Positions 1 through 10,209 of a stretch of 64,000 nt of DNA are shown piece after piece (within the stretch, counting starts at the first letter, position 1; every line of letters starts with the position of its first letter). This stretch comes from Mimachlamys varia (taxonomy: Eukaryota; Mollusca; Bivalvia; Pectinida; Pectinidae): NCBI GenBank assembly GCA_947623455.1, contig OX392527.1:10660001-10724000 (forward strand), given 5' to 3'. The translations under genes and the position numbers were made by a program. The notes beneath the pieces were generated by a model. That model did no database searches. It had not been told where the DNA came from and saw nothing but the letters and a program-made list of their open reading frames with translations.

Positions 1-1310
1 TCTGGTAGGGTAATCCTGACTGTCCTAATCATGTTGTGAAGTTGTCTGATGGGGTAATCCTTATTGTCCTAATCCTGTTGTATAGTTGTCTGGTAGGGTA
101 ATCCTTATTGTCCTAATCCTGTTGTATAGTTGTCTGATGGGTTAATCCTTATTGTCCTAATCCTGTTGTATAGTTGTGTGATAGGGTAATCCTTATTGTC
201 CTAATCCTGTTGTATAGTTGTCTGGTAGGGTAATCCTTATTGTCCTTATCCTGTTGTATAGTTGTCTCGTAGGGTAATCCTTATTGTCCTAATCCTGTTG
301 TATAGTTGTCTGATGGGGTAATCCTTATTGTCCTAATCCTGTTGTATAGTTGTCTGGTAGGGTAATCCTTATTTTCCTAATCCTGTTGTATAGTTGTCTG
401 GTTGGGTAATCCTTATTTTCCTAATCCTGTTGTATAGTTGTCTGATGGGGTAATCCTTATTGTCCTAATCGTGTTGTATAGTTGTCTGGTAGGGTAATCC
501 TTATTGTCCTAATCCTGATGTATAGTTGTCTGGTAGGGTAATCCTTATTGTCCTAATCCTGTTGTATAGTTGTCTGGTAGGGTAATTCTTATTGTCCTTA
601 TCCTGTTGTATAGTTGTCTGGTAGGGTAATCCTTATTGTCCTTATCCTGTTGTATAGTTGTCTGGTAGGGTAATCCTTATTGTCCTTATCCTGTTGTATA
701 GTTGTCTGGTAATGTAATCCTTATTGCCCTAATCGTGTTGTATAGTTGTCTGGTAGGGTAATCCTTATTGTCCTAATCGTGTTGTGAAGTTGTCTGGTAG
801 GGTATTCCTTATTGTCCTAATCCTGTTGTATAGTTGTCTGGTAGGGTAATCCTTATTGTCCTAATCCTGTTGTGAAGTTGTCTGGTAGGGTAATCCTTAT
901 TGTCCTAATCCTGTTGTATAGTTGTCTGGTAGGGTAATCCTTATTGTCCTAATCCTGTTGTATAGTTGTCTGGTAGGGTAATCCTTATTGTCCTAATCCT
1001 GTTGTGAAGTTGTCTGGTAGGGTAATCCTTATTGTCCTAATCCTGTTGTGTAGTTGTCTGGTAGGGTAATCCTTATTGTCCTAATCCTGTTATATAGTTG
1101 TCTGGTAGGGTAATCCTTATTGTCCTAATCCTGTTGTGAAGTTGTCTGGTAGGGTAATCCTTATTGTCCTAATCCTGTTGTGAAGTTGTCTGGTAGGGTA
1201 ATCCTTATTGTCCTAATCCTGTTGTGAAGTTGTCTGGTAGTGTAATCCTTATTGTCCTACTCGTGTTTTATATTTGTCTGATAGGGTAATCCTTATTGTT
1301 TTATTCGTGT
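1..1310. repeat. 44-bp minisatellite, about 30 copies, truncated by window start
   Basis: Tandem copies of a 44-bp unit containing GGGTAATCCTTATTGTCC and TGTTGTATAGTTGTC run without interruption from base 1. Copies differ by single substitutions (TATAGTT versus GAAGTT, GGTAGGG versus GATGGGG). The last two or three copies before 1310 decay. The array continues to the left of the window, so its true length is unknown. No coding potential is claimed. Confidence 0.97.
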
Positions 1311-1762
1311 TCGATCACTCATGCATTAACCAATCAGTAAAAAAGGAGTAATGTCATATTCCCTAATAACGGACACTGATAATCAAGATCTTTTATCGGG
1401 AAAATCACAAAGAAAGGATGATTATTCACGATTGGGTTTGAAGTTGCCGTACCGGAAGAGGTGGAAGTCAGGGAGGGGATGGAAGTCAGAGGGAGGACTA
1501 CAGAATCATTGGATGAGGAAAAATAAACATATACATTTGGTATCAGCTACAATTTTAGATGTTAATTTCCGTTGAAGTAAATATCTTCATAATATAATTC
1601 ATCTTCTTGCACACATCCTAAATTCCTAAAATTTCCTGACTATAAGATTTAATCAATTTATTTTTTTTGTATTTTTGTTCATACATGTGACAAAGCATTC
1701 TCAGTTTGTATTACGTATTCGGATATTGGTCTTGCATTCCATTATTGTGTTATTTGTTCTTG
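1311..1762. other. Unique spacer, nothing recognised
   Basis: AT-rich sequence between the 44-bp array and the inverted-arm element. A 74-codon open frame (1351-1575, plus) is present but has no recognisable motif and no coding context. Confidence 0.5.
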
Positions 1763-2310
1763 TATAGCTCTGATGCAACGAAAAATGTAACAATTACGAA
1801 AAATGTAATAATTGTTACATTTTTCGTGCGTGGTGCACGAAAATTGTAACAATGTTACATTTTTCGTGCATTGTGTACGAAAAATGTAACAATTGTAACA
1901 TTTTGCGTGCGTGATGCACGAAAAATGTAACAATTGTTACATTTTTCGTGGCAACTGTTTTTAGAGCTTGGACAGAACGGGGAAACTATTCACATATCAG
2001 TAGTAAACCTTAAGGGGGAAAATGCATTATGCGCCATCATCACTTTAACTCGGTGTCTGCGATTTGTCAGTTCGATAGCATAGTATTGCTACTATTACAA
2101 GTCATGTAGCCGTACACTTCCGGTTTTTTAATGCATTTCGAGAAACTACAGTTTCGCATGACGATGACCTGAATCAGCCACCACAGCGTATGCGTTTTTG
2201 CCATGTTAAATATTACATCATTCTGGATCTGTCGTCCGAAATATCTTTTATCCAATCCCTTTGCATGTACATCTCTTTGCCTTTATATCGGTTTGAGGTA
2301 GATAGGGAAA
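1763..2310 (+). repeat. Left inverted arm with palindromic TGTAACAATTGTTACA units
   Basis: Positions 1771-1951 hold about four near-palindromic units of the type CGAAAAATGTAACAATT followed by its complement, separated by CGTGCGTGGTGCACG-like links that are themselves palindromic. The unique part, 1952-2310, pairs with 6655-7195 on the other strand apart from the MITE inserted there. Confidence 0.8.
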
Positions 2311-2468
2311 GTCTACCCGAGGTATTTAGACATTATAATGAGAATGAGGGCAGTTTATCGACTTTTAAAAGGTAAAATAACGACTTTAATAGAAATTGCG
2401 AATAATGTAAACAAGTTCATACGGTGCCTGAATTACAGACAAAAGGCGTAACAAGAACAAATGCTATT

Positions 2469-2792
2469 TTATGCCGACATTGAAAAACAGAAAGAACAGG
2501 GTAGATTTTTAACGATAAAGCTATGTAAACACCTGATATATTCATAACCTCTACAATATTGAACGCGACCCAGGTGATTATTTCTGGCGTGTAGCGCGGG
2601 CTGGATTATCCAAGCATTTGTAAATGAACTATTCTGATCTTCCTGATGTTTAAGGTTAAATAGACTATTTGAAAAATTAAATCCAACGGAGAGTATTTTC
2701 ACCGCTGCACAGAAGAGTTCCACCAGGCAATAATAACTTTCTGTTTTGCAACGATAAAAACGTCTGACGCCGCTAACCGAATTAAAGGACAT
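2469..2792 (-). other. Unidentified 107-codon open frame inside the composite element
   Basis: An ATG-to-stop frame on the minus strand with several cysteines but no domain I recognise. It lies between the left arm and the central palindrome array. It could be a chance frame or a decayed piece of an element protein. No splice signals or partner frame support it. Confidence 0.15.
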
Positions 2793-3194
2793 ACATTCAC
2801 GATTTCACCTGAAAGAATACATCGATTATTGATACATGATTAGCAGAAAATAACAAATACCTGTATCTGTTAAATGTGAAACAGTGTTTTGCACTCCCTC
2901 GCTGTTTGTCGCTTAAGAAATTATGCAAATGCCGCGTGAACCATTCAAACATTAAAAACGGTCTATTCTAGTCCGCAATCATCAGATGGTTGGTAAGTCA
3001 GTTCACATTTCATCCGACCTCCGTCCGTTAATTTATTTGTTATCGCTCATTTACACGGTAGGTTCCCCTTGATGCCTTGTTGTGCATGCGTCATTTACGA
3101 AATGATCGGACAATCCAAAATGGCCCCATGTAGCCATCTTGAATTTTGGAATTTGTTATCGCTTTTCCTCAGGAACTACTGAGAAAATATTCAT

Positions 3195-3480
3195 CAAGTC
3201 CTTTTTCGTGCGTTGTACACGAACAAAGTAACGAAATTGTTACATTTTTCGTCAATCATTCACGAACAATGTAACAAAATTGTTACATTTTTCGTGCGTT
3301 GTGCACAAACAATGTAACATTGTGACATTTTTCGTCAACATTCACGAAATATGTAACAAAATTGTTACATTTTTTGAGCGTTGTGCACGAACAATGTAAC
3401 AATGTTACATTATTCGTCAACCATTCACGAACAATGCAACAAAATTGTTACATTTTCATGCGTTGTGCACGAACAATACA
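3195..3480. repeat. Central array of palindromic TGTAACA units
   Basis: Five or six divergent units of roughly 50 bp alternate the links TGCGTTGTGCACGAACA and TCGTCAACATTCACGAA between AATGTAAC and GTTACATTTTTCG. They are the same family as the terminal arms but use different links. The array ends immediately before the LINE remnant. Confidence 0.85.
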
Positions 3481-3490
3481 ACACTGAAAG

Positions 3491-4009
3491 ATGGCCGTTT
3501 GGACAGGTGGCGTTGTTTGTATGCTCTTGGGTATTGCACTGTTTTATCATCTAAACAGCAAGTTATATCAACAAAAACCTACTGAACTGCAGGATACCAT
3601 CCATGAAAACAAATGGCCAGTCTTACAAGTGCAATATTGTGCTAGGGAAGAGAAATTTAAACAAAAACGTTTTGTATTGGCCACAATAGTAACAACTCTA
3701 AGAACAGATAAGGTGAACACTTTTAACCTTACATTTTACCTGTGTATTTTACTATCCAATGAAGTGAAACTCAATCCAGGACCTAGTGACCAGGGCATTA
3801 TTCGCCAGCGGACAAATGTGAGTTCGAAATATACTCAGTGCAATTCATCTGTACTAGCAGAAGACTTTGAGGTATATTGTACAGGCTGTTCTAACACTTG
3901 GCATATACCTTGCCTCCAAGAACAGATCATAGAAGTGTGTATAGATATACTTATTTGTGGTATTGTGCTAATTGTATCAAAAATATATGTCAAAGTAATA
4001 AAACCTTAG
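3491..4009 (+). pseudogene. LINE N-terminal ORF remnant with 2A-like peptide and partial PHD finger
   Basis: This 172-codon open frame is the start of the LINE polyprotein. Residues about 79-88 form a hydrophobic stretch leading into EVKLNPGP (residues 91-98, bases 3761-3784), which matches the 2A ribosome-skipping consensus D(V/I)ExNPGP except for E for D and K for E. Such motifs are known at the N-terminus of non-LTR elements in trypanosomes, sea urchins and molluscs. Residues 117-141 then show C-x12-C-x2-C-x4-H-x2-C, most of a PHD-type zinc finger; the last cysteine pair is gone because the frame runs into unrelated sequence. An alternative start, downstream of the first Met, cannot be excluded. 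It is non-functional as part of an element because the remainder is broken. Confidence 0.7.
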
Positions 4010-4049
4010 AAACGAAGCGTTTCCAGAAACACTGATATCTACAAATGCT

Positions 4050-4480
4050 CCAGAAGGTATGCTCTTTTCTTCTTGGAACATCAGAAGTTTCATGAAGTAC
4101 TTTCTTTGGTTTTAAGTTCCAAATTGGACATACTTTGTTTCTGTGGAACATGGCTCACCGATAAACACATGGACAAAGATTCCCATATCCATGGATACGG
4201 TCTCATTCGAAGAGATCGAAAACATAAATCAGGTGGTGGAGTAGCCTTGTAAATTAAAACTGATATAACTTATATACAGCAAAACAACTTACAAGGTGAC
4301 AATATGGAATCATTGTTGCATTTGATAGACGTTAAGCAGCCCCACACCATACTAGTGATTTTAGGAACCCCAAAACTCGGATACAAGTTAGTTTGATTAC
4401 TTTGAAATTACATTAGAGAAACGTTTTACTGAAAACAGAGAGTAATCATCACATGGGATTTCAATATAAATACTTTAACA
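4050..4480 (+). pseudogene. LINE endonuclease (APE-type) remnant
   Basis: Three blocks of an AP-endonuclease-like domain can be read in shifting frames. SSWNIRS (about 4061-4081) corresponds to the usual WNIRSL block. CGTWLTD (about 4141-4161) corresponds to the SETWL block, but with glycine where the catalytic glutamate sits. GGGVAL (about 4232-4249) is followed directly by a stop. ITWDFNIN (about 4447-4470) corresponds to the GDFN block. Frame breaks and the E-to-G change mean the domain cannot be active. Confidence 0.75.
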
Positions 4481-4861
4481 GAAAATGTGTTGCATACCAT
4501 GCATAGACCATATGTGGACAACACATTCAGGGTTGATTTCTTACACTGGGGTATCGGGCATATCGCTCAGTAACTACTACCCAATCAGCATGGTAAGAAC
4601 ACGCAGTACGAAATCAACAAATCCACACAACACAATCAAATATAGAAGTTTTAAAAACTGTATCAATGACATTGAAAGTGTTCCATGGTCATCTCTTGGG
4701 GCATCTGATTGCATAGATGACATTGTTACCGGGTTTCAGGGCTTGTTTTTTTATATATTGTAAACAAACATGCTCCATTTAAAGAAAAAACATGTGAAAT
4801 TCCAGAATGGTGGGGCAATGAGATTCATGTTACCATTCAAATTAGAAATAAACATAAGCAA

Positions 4862-5766
4862 GAAGGTAAAGTGGAATTGTACAGAAAATGGAGAAACAAA
4901 ATTACTTATATGATCAGAAATGCAAAATATAAATATTTTTCTTCATTGACCAATGTAAAAATTCTAGTCAAAGTTATTAGAAACATTTTTAAAAATTGGG
5001 TCCTAAATCATAATATTTTACTCCATAAATTAAGTTTATACACCGTATGGCTATTCTTCAGATACATGTATCATTACATTGTGTGACGACAACAAAATGT
5101 GTATAAACACGGAGAAGACAAAGTCAGTGTTCATTTTGACATCTCAAAGAAAACGTAAACAGAATGAGCAACTGTCAGTTTGTATCAATAATGAAAAAAT
5201 AGAAAACGTAAATAGTGAAAAACTTCTTGGAAAACAAATTTTATATATATATAAAAAGATAGCTTTCCAAATTTACCAAATGAGATGTATTCCCATTTTT
5301 AACAAAGTTATCTTGTCTCCCATTCTACAAGTGTTTTATAAACCTCACTTTGATTATTGTCCAAATGTTGGGGGAATTCTCACAAAAACTTGTGCAAAAC
5401 TTGAAAAACTTCAAAAACGTGCAGCCAGGCCTATAGTGAGATACAACGTTTGTACCTTCCAGGGAAATGTTCAACAAACTCAGGTGGTTGCCATTCAAGA
5501 AAAGAATTTCCTACAACCAAGCCATTCTTTTGTTTGAAATTCTTAACAACATGGCTCCAAATTATTTGCATAATTTTACTTTAATCACTGATATCAAATC
5601 CAGAGCTACCAGATCTTCTACTCGAAATGATTTTTTTTTTATTTGCCAACTTGTAAAACCAATATGTCATTTACACACCAAAGTACTTATAGTTGGAATA
5701 ATTCACCTCCACATGTGCAAAAAGATAAAAGTGTCTTGTCTTTTTAAAAATGTGCTGAACAATTAG
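4862..5766 (+). pseudogene. LINE reverse transcriptase C-terminal remnant, core deleted
   Basis: At 4862-4960 the frame reads YRKWRNKIT..MIRNAKYKYF, the linker found just before the RT domain in CR1/Jockey-like LINEs. RT core motifs, including the YADD-type catalytic box, are absent; only a trace (SDTCIITLCDDN, about 5056-5091) remains. At 5079-5450 are INTEKTKSVF, KLLGKQI, HFDYCPN and KLEKLQKRAAR, then after a frameshift LRWLPFKKRISYNQAILLFEI (5473-5535) and NNMAPNYLHNF. These are the conserved thumb/C-terminal blocks. The multiple frame changes show a dead copy. Confidence 0.85.
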
Positions 5767-6139
5767 TATTGGCTAAAACGGAACAATTTTACATTATATC
5801 TTAAAAAAAGATTTCTTAATTCTTAATATATGTATGTTAAGCCTAAGACTCAGAATAACAATTTGGTAGGGGGACCCCCAACCAATTGAATGTTATTGAG
5901 TGCTTTACAGCTATTTACCTTTATATATCTTGATATGATTTTATAAAACTTCTTTATAATACACACTATACTAGTGTTTCTTGTGTCATTTTTTATCCTT
6001 TTGCTATATTAGCAATGTGTGTATATTTGACTATGATGCTTTAACCGTATCCTTAAATAATACTTGAAAGACATAAAAGCATCCATTAACAATGTTTTAA
6101 AAAAAAAACGTTTTAAATTACCAAAACAGTGGTGGTGCA

Positions 6140-6431
6140 TACTTTTTCCTGCATTTCCTATCATGCACGGTTGTACCAGTTGTCTTATCAATACATAAAC
6201 TATCATTTACGGTTGTACCAGTTGTCTGATCAGTACATAAACTATCACTCAGGGTTGTACCAGTTGTCTGATCAGTACATAAACTATCATTCACGGTTGT
6301 ACCAGTTGTCTGATCAGTACATAAACTATCATTCACGGTTGTACCAGTTGTCTGATCAGTACATAAACTATCACTCAGGGTTGTACCAGTTGTCTGATCA
6401 ATACATAAACTATCATTCACGGTTGTACTAG
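6140..6431. repeat. 42-bp minisatellite, about 7 copies
   Basis: A tandem unit containing GGTTGTACCAGTTGTCTGATC and ACATAAACTATCA. Since 42 is a multiple of three, frames stay open on both strands (14-residue peptide repeats), but that follows from the unit rather than being evidence of a gene. It lies within the composite element, 3' of the LINE. Confidence 0.95.
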
Positions 6432-6654
6432 TTGGTGAGTGGTAGAGTAAAACTGACACTTTTCTCGCACAAGTGCCACTAACACCATGCGTCCTGATGT
6501 TTGTAGTAACAAGCCACATTCCTTATGGTTTCACTTATAAACAGTTTTCAGTTTCTGATTTTTCCGTCTATACCAGATTCGCCCGATTTCAAAGTTTCTG
6601 GAAAAATCCTGATGCAAGAATAACCAAGCATTCCACCATCTTTGGTTGTTTATT

Positions 6655-7379
6655 ATCTTTCACTATATACCTCAAACCGATATCAATTTACATGCATAGG
6701 GATTGGATAAAAATATTCGATAAAGGATTAGCCTTTTATCTTGTTTAGTTTATGAGATTATAAATCTATTGTAGCACGAGGTAAATTGCTCCAACGCGAA
6801 GCGTTTACGTTAAATTTACCAACTGTTCCATTGGATTTATAATCTCATAAACTGAAAAAAGGAAAGGTTAATTCTTATATTTACAGTCTTTTTTTTGTAT
6901 ATTAATCATACTACTCTGTTCAATACAGCCCCATTTGTGGACAAAGATTTTATTTCAAACATCAAAAAAAAAAAAAGATAGTAGAATTGCTCGAATCAGC
7001 CAACATAATAAAATGTACATATATACGGCTGCATGACTTGCAACAGTAGCGATACTATGCTTTTGAACCGACAAATTACAGAAACTGAGTTAAAGTGATG
7101 ATGGCGCGTACTTCGATTTTATTCCCCTTAAGGTATACTACCGATATGTGTATAGTTTCCCAATTTTGTCTAAGCTTTAAAAAACATTTGCCACGAAAAA
7201 TGTAACAATTGTTACAATTTCCGTGCATCAGGCACGAAAAATGTAACAATTGTTACATTTTTCGTACACAATGCACGAAAAATGTAACATTGTTACAATT
7301 TTCGTGTACCACGCACGAAAAATGTAACAATTGTTACATTTTTCGTAATTGTTACATTTTTCGTTGCATCATAGCTCTA
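6655..7379 (-). repeat. Right inverted arm, interrupted by a MITE
   Basis: The reverse complement matches the left arm in the same order. 7195-7379 carries four palindromic TGTAACAATTGTTACA units. 7000-7194 pairs with about 1960-2150, and 6655-6720 pairs with about 2240-2310. The intervening 6722-6960 is a separate hairpin element that has no counterpart in the left arm. Confidence 0.8.
6722..6960. mobile_element. Hairpin MITE, copy 1
   Basis: GATTAGCCTTTTATCTTGTTTAG..TTTATGAGATTATAAATC is followed about 60 bp later by an imperfect reverse complement, then a shared tail (TTAATTCTTATATTTACAGT ... CAGCCCCAT). The same unit occurs at 11314-11558. It interrupts the right arm, so it inserted after the arms were formed. 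No coding sequence. Confidence 0.75.
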
Positions 7380-7608
7380 AACATATCACTTTCAGATATA
7401 CATGTATTGACGTCTATAACTTGTACCCTTTTGAACTTGAAGTAAAGGGCACAACCGACTCTTCTACATCAGCCGCTTACCTCGATCTTTACTAAACTAT
7501 GACAGCTTACTACTAAGCTATGCGATAAACGTGACTATTTCGATTTTCCGATCGTGAACTTTCCCTTCCTTTATAGTATCATCCCTGCTTCTCCTGTCTA
7601 GGATGTTT

Positions 7609-8070
7609 ACATGTCGCCATTGATTCGTTATTCTATGGCTTGTTCTGGGTGTCGAGGTTTTCGTGATGGATGTCGGCTGCTGACTGGCAGGCTTGCTACA
7701 CATGGATTCAAGGGATGCGGGTTGATGAGGAATATGAGCAAGAGTTATGGTCGCCGTTTTGATCTCATTGAGAAATATGTTGTGTCCTTGTAAGATATGA
7801 AGGTGGACGTTTCCCCCCCTATTTGCTTCATTAGTGTACTTACTTGTTGTGATTGAGAATGATGACTGTTCTCACTTCGAGAGTTTGATGTTTACTTGGA
7901 TGTGACATTGGATGAGATTTACAAGGCGGGTTTCATTGAGTAAGAAGAACACGCTTTCTCTTCCGGAACACCTGGCCTTATCTCTTGTACTTATACAAGG
8001 GTTACCTTTCCCTTTGTTCATATTTTGCCTCGGTTTAATCGATTTTGAGTTTGGATTATGGTTTTGTTGA
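7609..8070 (+). repeat. Protein-like dispersed repeat, copy 1 (decayed ORF)
   Basis: It aligns by eye along about 450 bp with 9750-10205 on the same strand. The open segment 7611-7793 reads CRGFRDGCRLLTGRLATHGF, then a block ending FDLIEKYVVSL. Copy 2 has the parallel blocks RFRDRCQLLTNKL and YLDLIERYSVSL. Conservation of similar amino acids between diverged copies suggests a former coding sequence, probably a transposable-element protein, but I cannot name the family. A frameshift and stops follow. Confidence 0.6.
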
Positions 8071-9569
8071 TGTGTCGGTATTATCTATTATTCCTAATAT
8101 ATTTCTATTGTTTTATAAAGTCATCTTATATAGAAAGTATGGAAATTTGAATTTTCCTTTAACTGCACCTTAGTATATAGTTCAATGTTTTTAATCTGCC
8201 GGTGAGTGGCCAGATGTAGTAGGTCTGAGTGTGCGGTATATACTCTAGTCCAGAACTATTTATCAGTACTAAACATTAGTCCAATCAGTCCAAACACTAC
8301 ATTTTTATACAAAGTCAATGACAGAGCTGTTGATTTATGTATATATTACGATAATGTTGCTACTTTGTTTCAGAATATAATACTCATTAAAAGTAATCAT
8401 TCAAAGCATTAGATCCATTGACTTCTTGATTAATTATCTGTTTTTTGACGTACTAAAGTTAATATTTCCTATATACATGTTTTGCACCAGTGTATTGTTT
8501 ATATGGAGAGGGCTTACATAGGCTGTGCCTGTTACCCAATCCCTTTGGCATTGTAAGATTTATGTCAATAAAATTTGTAGAAATAAACTCATCGTATATG
8601 AAGCAAGCTATTGTTATCTATTATCGTTGGTAGGGGGGATCTAAACTAAAACATAAGTTGTTACGTTCTTTATTATGTAATTGATACAGTTAACGTACTT
8701 TACCGCTTTATCAGGCTCTTCGATGTCACCCGTCATATCCTAGTAAGGATCTGCGTGTACAAACATGTATCATTCGCACAGTGAGCTGGGGATGTTTTTT
8801 GTTCAGTTTTATTTTGTGACCTTGCTGTCAAATATTTCCTTTTCTTAAATGGAAGTGTCATCCGGCTTGAAGGCTCAACACTCATCTCACACCCTTCCAA
8901 GAACATTACATACCACACATTGGTTGCTGGGATTGTGTAGGCATGAAAAACAATTTCTCTTTCTCTGAATATACAGATTGTACCTTGGTAAGAGGACTTC
9001 GGGCAGATTGAGACAGCGTGTTCTGGAAAGGTAAGTTTTTGTGCTTCACACGAATCTGGGTCAAATTCAAATAATGATAAGTACTAATGCGTAAACATTG
9101 GACGCAGGCAAAGCCTCTTTATCAATATCTATGATATTGTCTATGAAATTTGTCCTGGTTATAATAATTTGTATATTCTGGGTAGGATTTGCATAGATAT
9201 GTAACACAGGTATTTAAAGAATTATTATATTAATCTATTCAGTTTATGGCCTTTAAGTAATATCATTTGATATCACCGGTTTTGTAAAGACGCACACTTC
9301 TCTGTTCCACGGCGGACCTCGGACACGATACAGTAGATACACACTCCCCTGGGTCCTCGCTCTCCTTTATTTCGGCTTCGTCTTGTAATTTTGTTTCTCT
9401 CTTTCGAATTTGGTTAAGACATTTCTTACTTGTTTGGCGAAGAATTTTGCATTTAACTTAACCATTTTAATACGTTTGAAGATCATTTTGTTCGGAACAA
9501 TGCTATCAAAGCAAACTGTTTTCCATGGCATCGTTTGTCTCTGGAATTAGGGTTTCTTCCTTAATCAGA
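8071..9569. other. Unique or unrecognised spacer
   Basis: No domain, RNA gene or clear repeat seen. Short frames (8206-8412 plus, 8733-8918 minus) have no recognisable features. Confidence 0.4.
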
Positions 9570-9599
9570 TTTTTTTTTTTTTGGGGGGGGGGGGGGGGG
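9570..9599 (+). repeat. T13-G17 homopolymer junction
   Basis: Thirteen T followed by seventeen G. A similar T-to-G run occurs at 25649-25675. The G run could form a G-quadruplex; exact lengths are often unreliable in assemblies. Confidence 0.9.
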
Positions 9600-9749
9600 T
9601 CTTCCTTTATAGTTTTGTACACCACAAATATATTATAAGTCTTTTATCACATTAGTATCTTCTATTATTTTTCAGTTATCAGACTGTTCTGAAACTCCAA
9701 ATAGTATATTTATTATACTATTATATTATTTTCCTTTTCCTTTGCGTCC

Positions 9750-10205
9750 TTGATTTCATGTATCATTTCATCCCTATCTGGCGGAGATTGCTCCGATTTC
9801 GTGATAGATGTCAACTGCTGACGAACAAACTAACATCACAGGGATCCGAGAGATGCAGGTTGAAGAAGACTATGAGCAAGTTTTATGGTCACTATCTTGA
9901 TCTCATCGAGAGATATTCTGTATCCTTGTGTAATAAGAAGATGGACGTTTTTGAGTTTGCTTGTTAGTGTGTTTACTTGTTGTGATTGACAATAATGACT
10001 CGATTCTCGTTTTGAGGATTGATGCTTACTTGGATTTGACAAAGATTTACATGGCGGGTGTCGTCGATGAAGCAGAAGATGCTTACTCTTCCGGAACTCC
10101 TGGTCTTATTCTCTTGTACTTTTACGAGGGTCTCCATGTGGATCTTTCCTTAGTTCCTATTTTGCCTCTCGATTTTGAGTTAGGACTATGGCTTTATTGA
10201 CGCTT
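9750..10205 (+). repeat. Protein-like dispersed repeat, copy 2
   Basis: Same family as 7609-8070 and 46012-46600 (minus). The best-preserved segments are 9758-9967 (RFRDRCQLLTNKL, then KFYGHYLDLIERYSVSL) and 9961-10200 (IYMAGVVDEAEDAYSSGTPG). The two segments overlap by a few bases in different frames, so a single frameshift probably joins what was one ORF. A transposable-element protein is likely; the family is not identified. Confidence 0.6.
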
Positions 10206-10209
10206 TGGT

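Larger units (their letters stand above)
3481..5870 (+). mobile_element. Decayed non-LTR retrotransposon (LINE), internally deleted
   Basis: Fragments of a LINE polyprotein occur in the expected order on the plus strand. First is an N-terminal region with a 2A-like NPGP motif and half a PHD-type finger (3491-4009). Next are pieces of an APE-type endonuclease (4050-4480), then the pre-RT linker (4862-4960) and the C-terminal RT/thumb region (5055-5640). Stops and frameshifts separate them, and most of the RT core is missing between about 4990 and 5055. At 2.4 kb it is well short of a typical multi-kilobase element. The layout fits the CR1/Jockey-like group, but the clade cannot be fixed by eye. 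Confidence 0.85.
1763..7379. mobile_element. 5.6-kb composite element with long inverted arms
   Basis: The left arm (about 1763-2310) and the reverse complement of the right arm (about 6655-7379) match along their length. Both begin TAnAGCTnTGATGCAACG, pass through several AAAAATGTAACAATT palindromes, then share the segments around AGCATAGTATnGCTACT and ATCCAATCCCT..GCATG. Inside lie another palindrome array, a decayed LINE and a 42-bp minisatellite; a hairpin MITE interrupts the right arm. The outer ends are flanked by TA on both sides, which could be a target duplication. No transposase was recognised, so this is either a non-autonomous foldback-type element or a large inverted duplication. 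The boundaries are by eye. Confidence 0.7.

Noticed and set aside
1742..1933. Cysteine-rich peptides (minus 1742-1933, plus 7209-7445) as small secreted proteins
   Set aside because: They are the same translation of palindromic TGTAACA units in the two inverted arms. The apparent Cys pattern comes from the repeat.
7609..10205. Assigning the protein-like repeat to a named retrotransposon clade
   Set aside because: The blocks are suggestive of a mobile-element protein, but no catalytic motif is present to justify a clade name.
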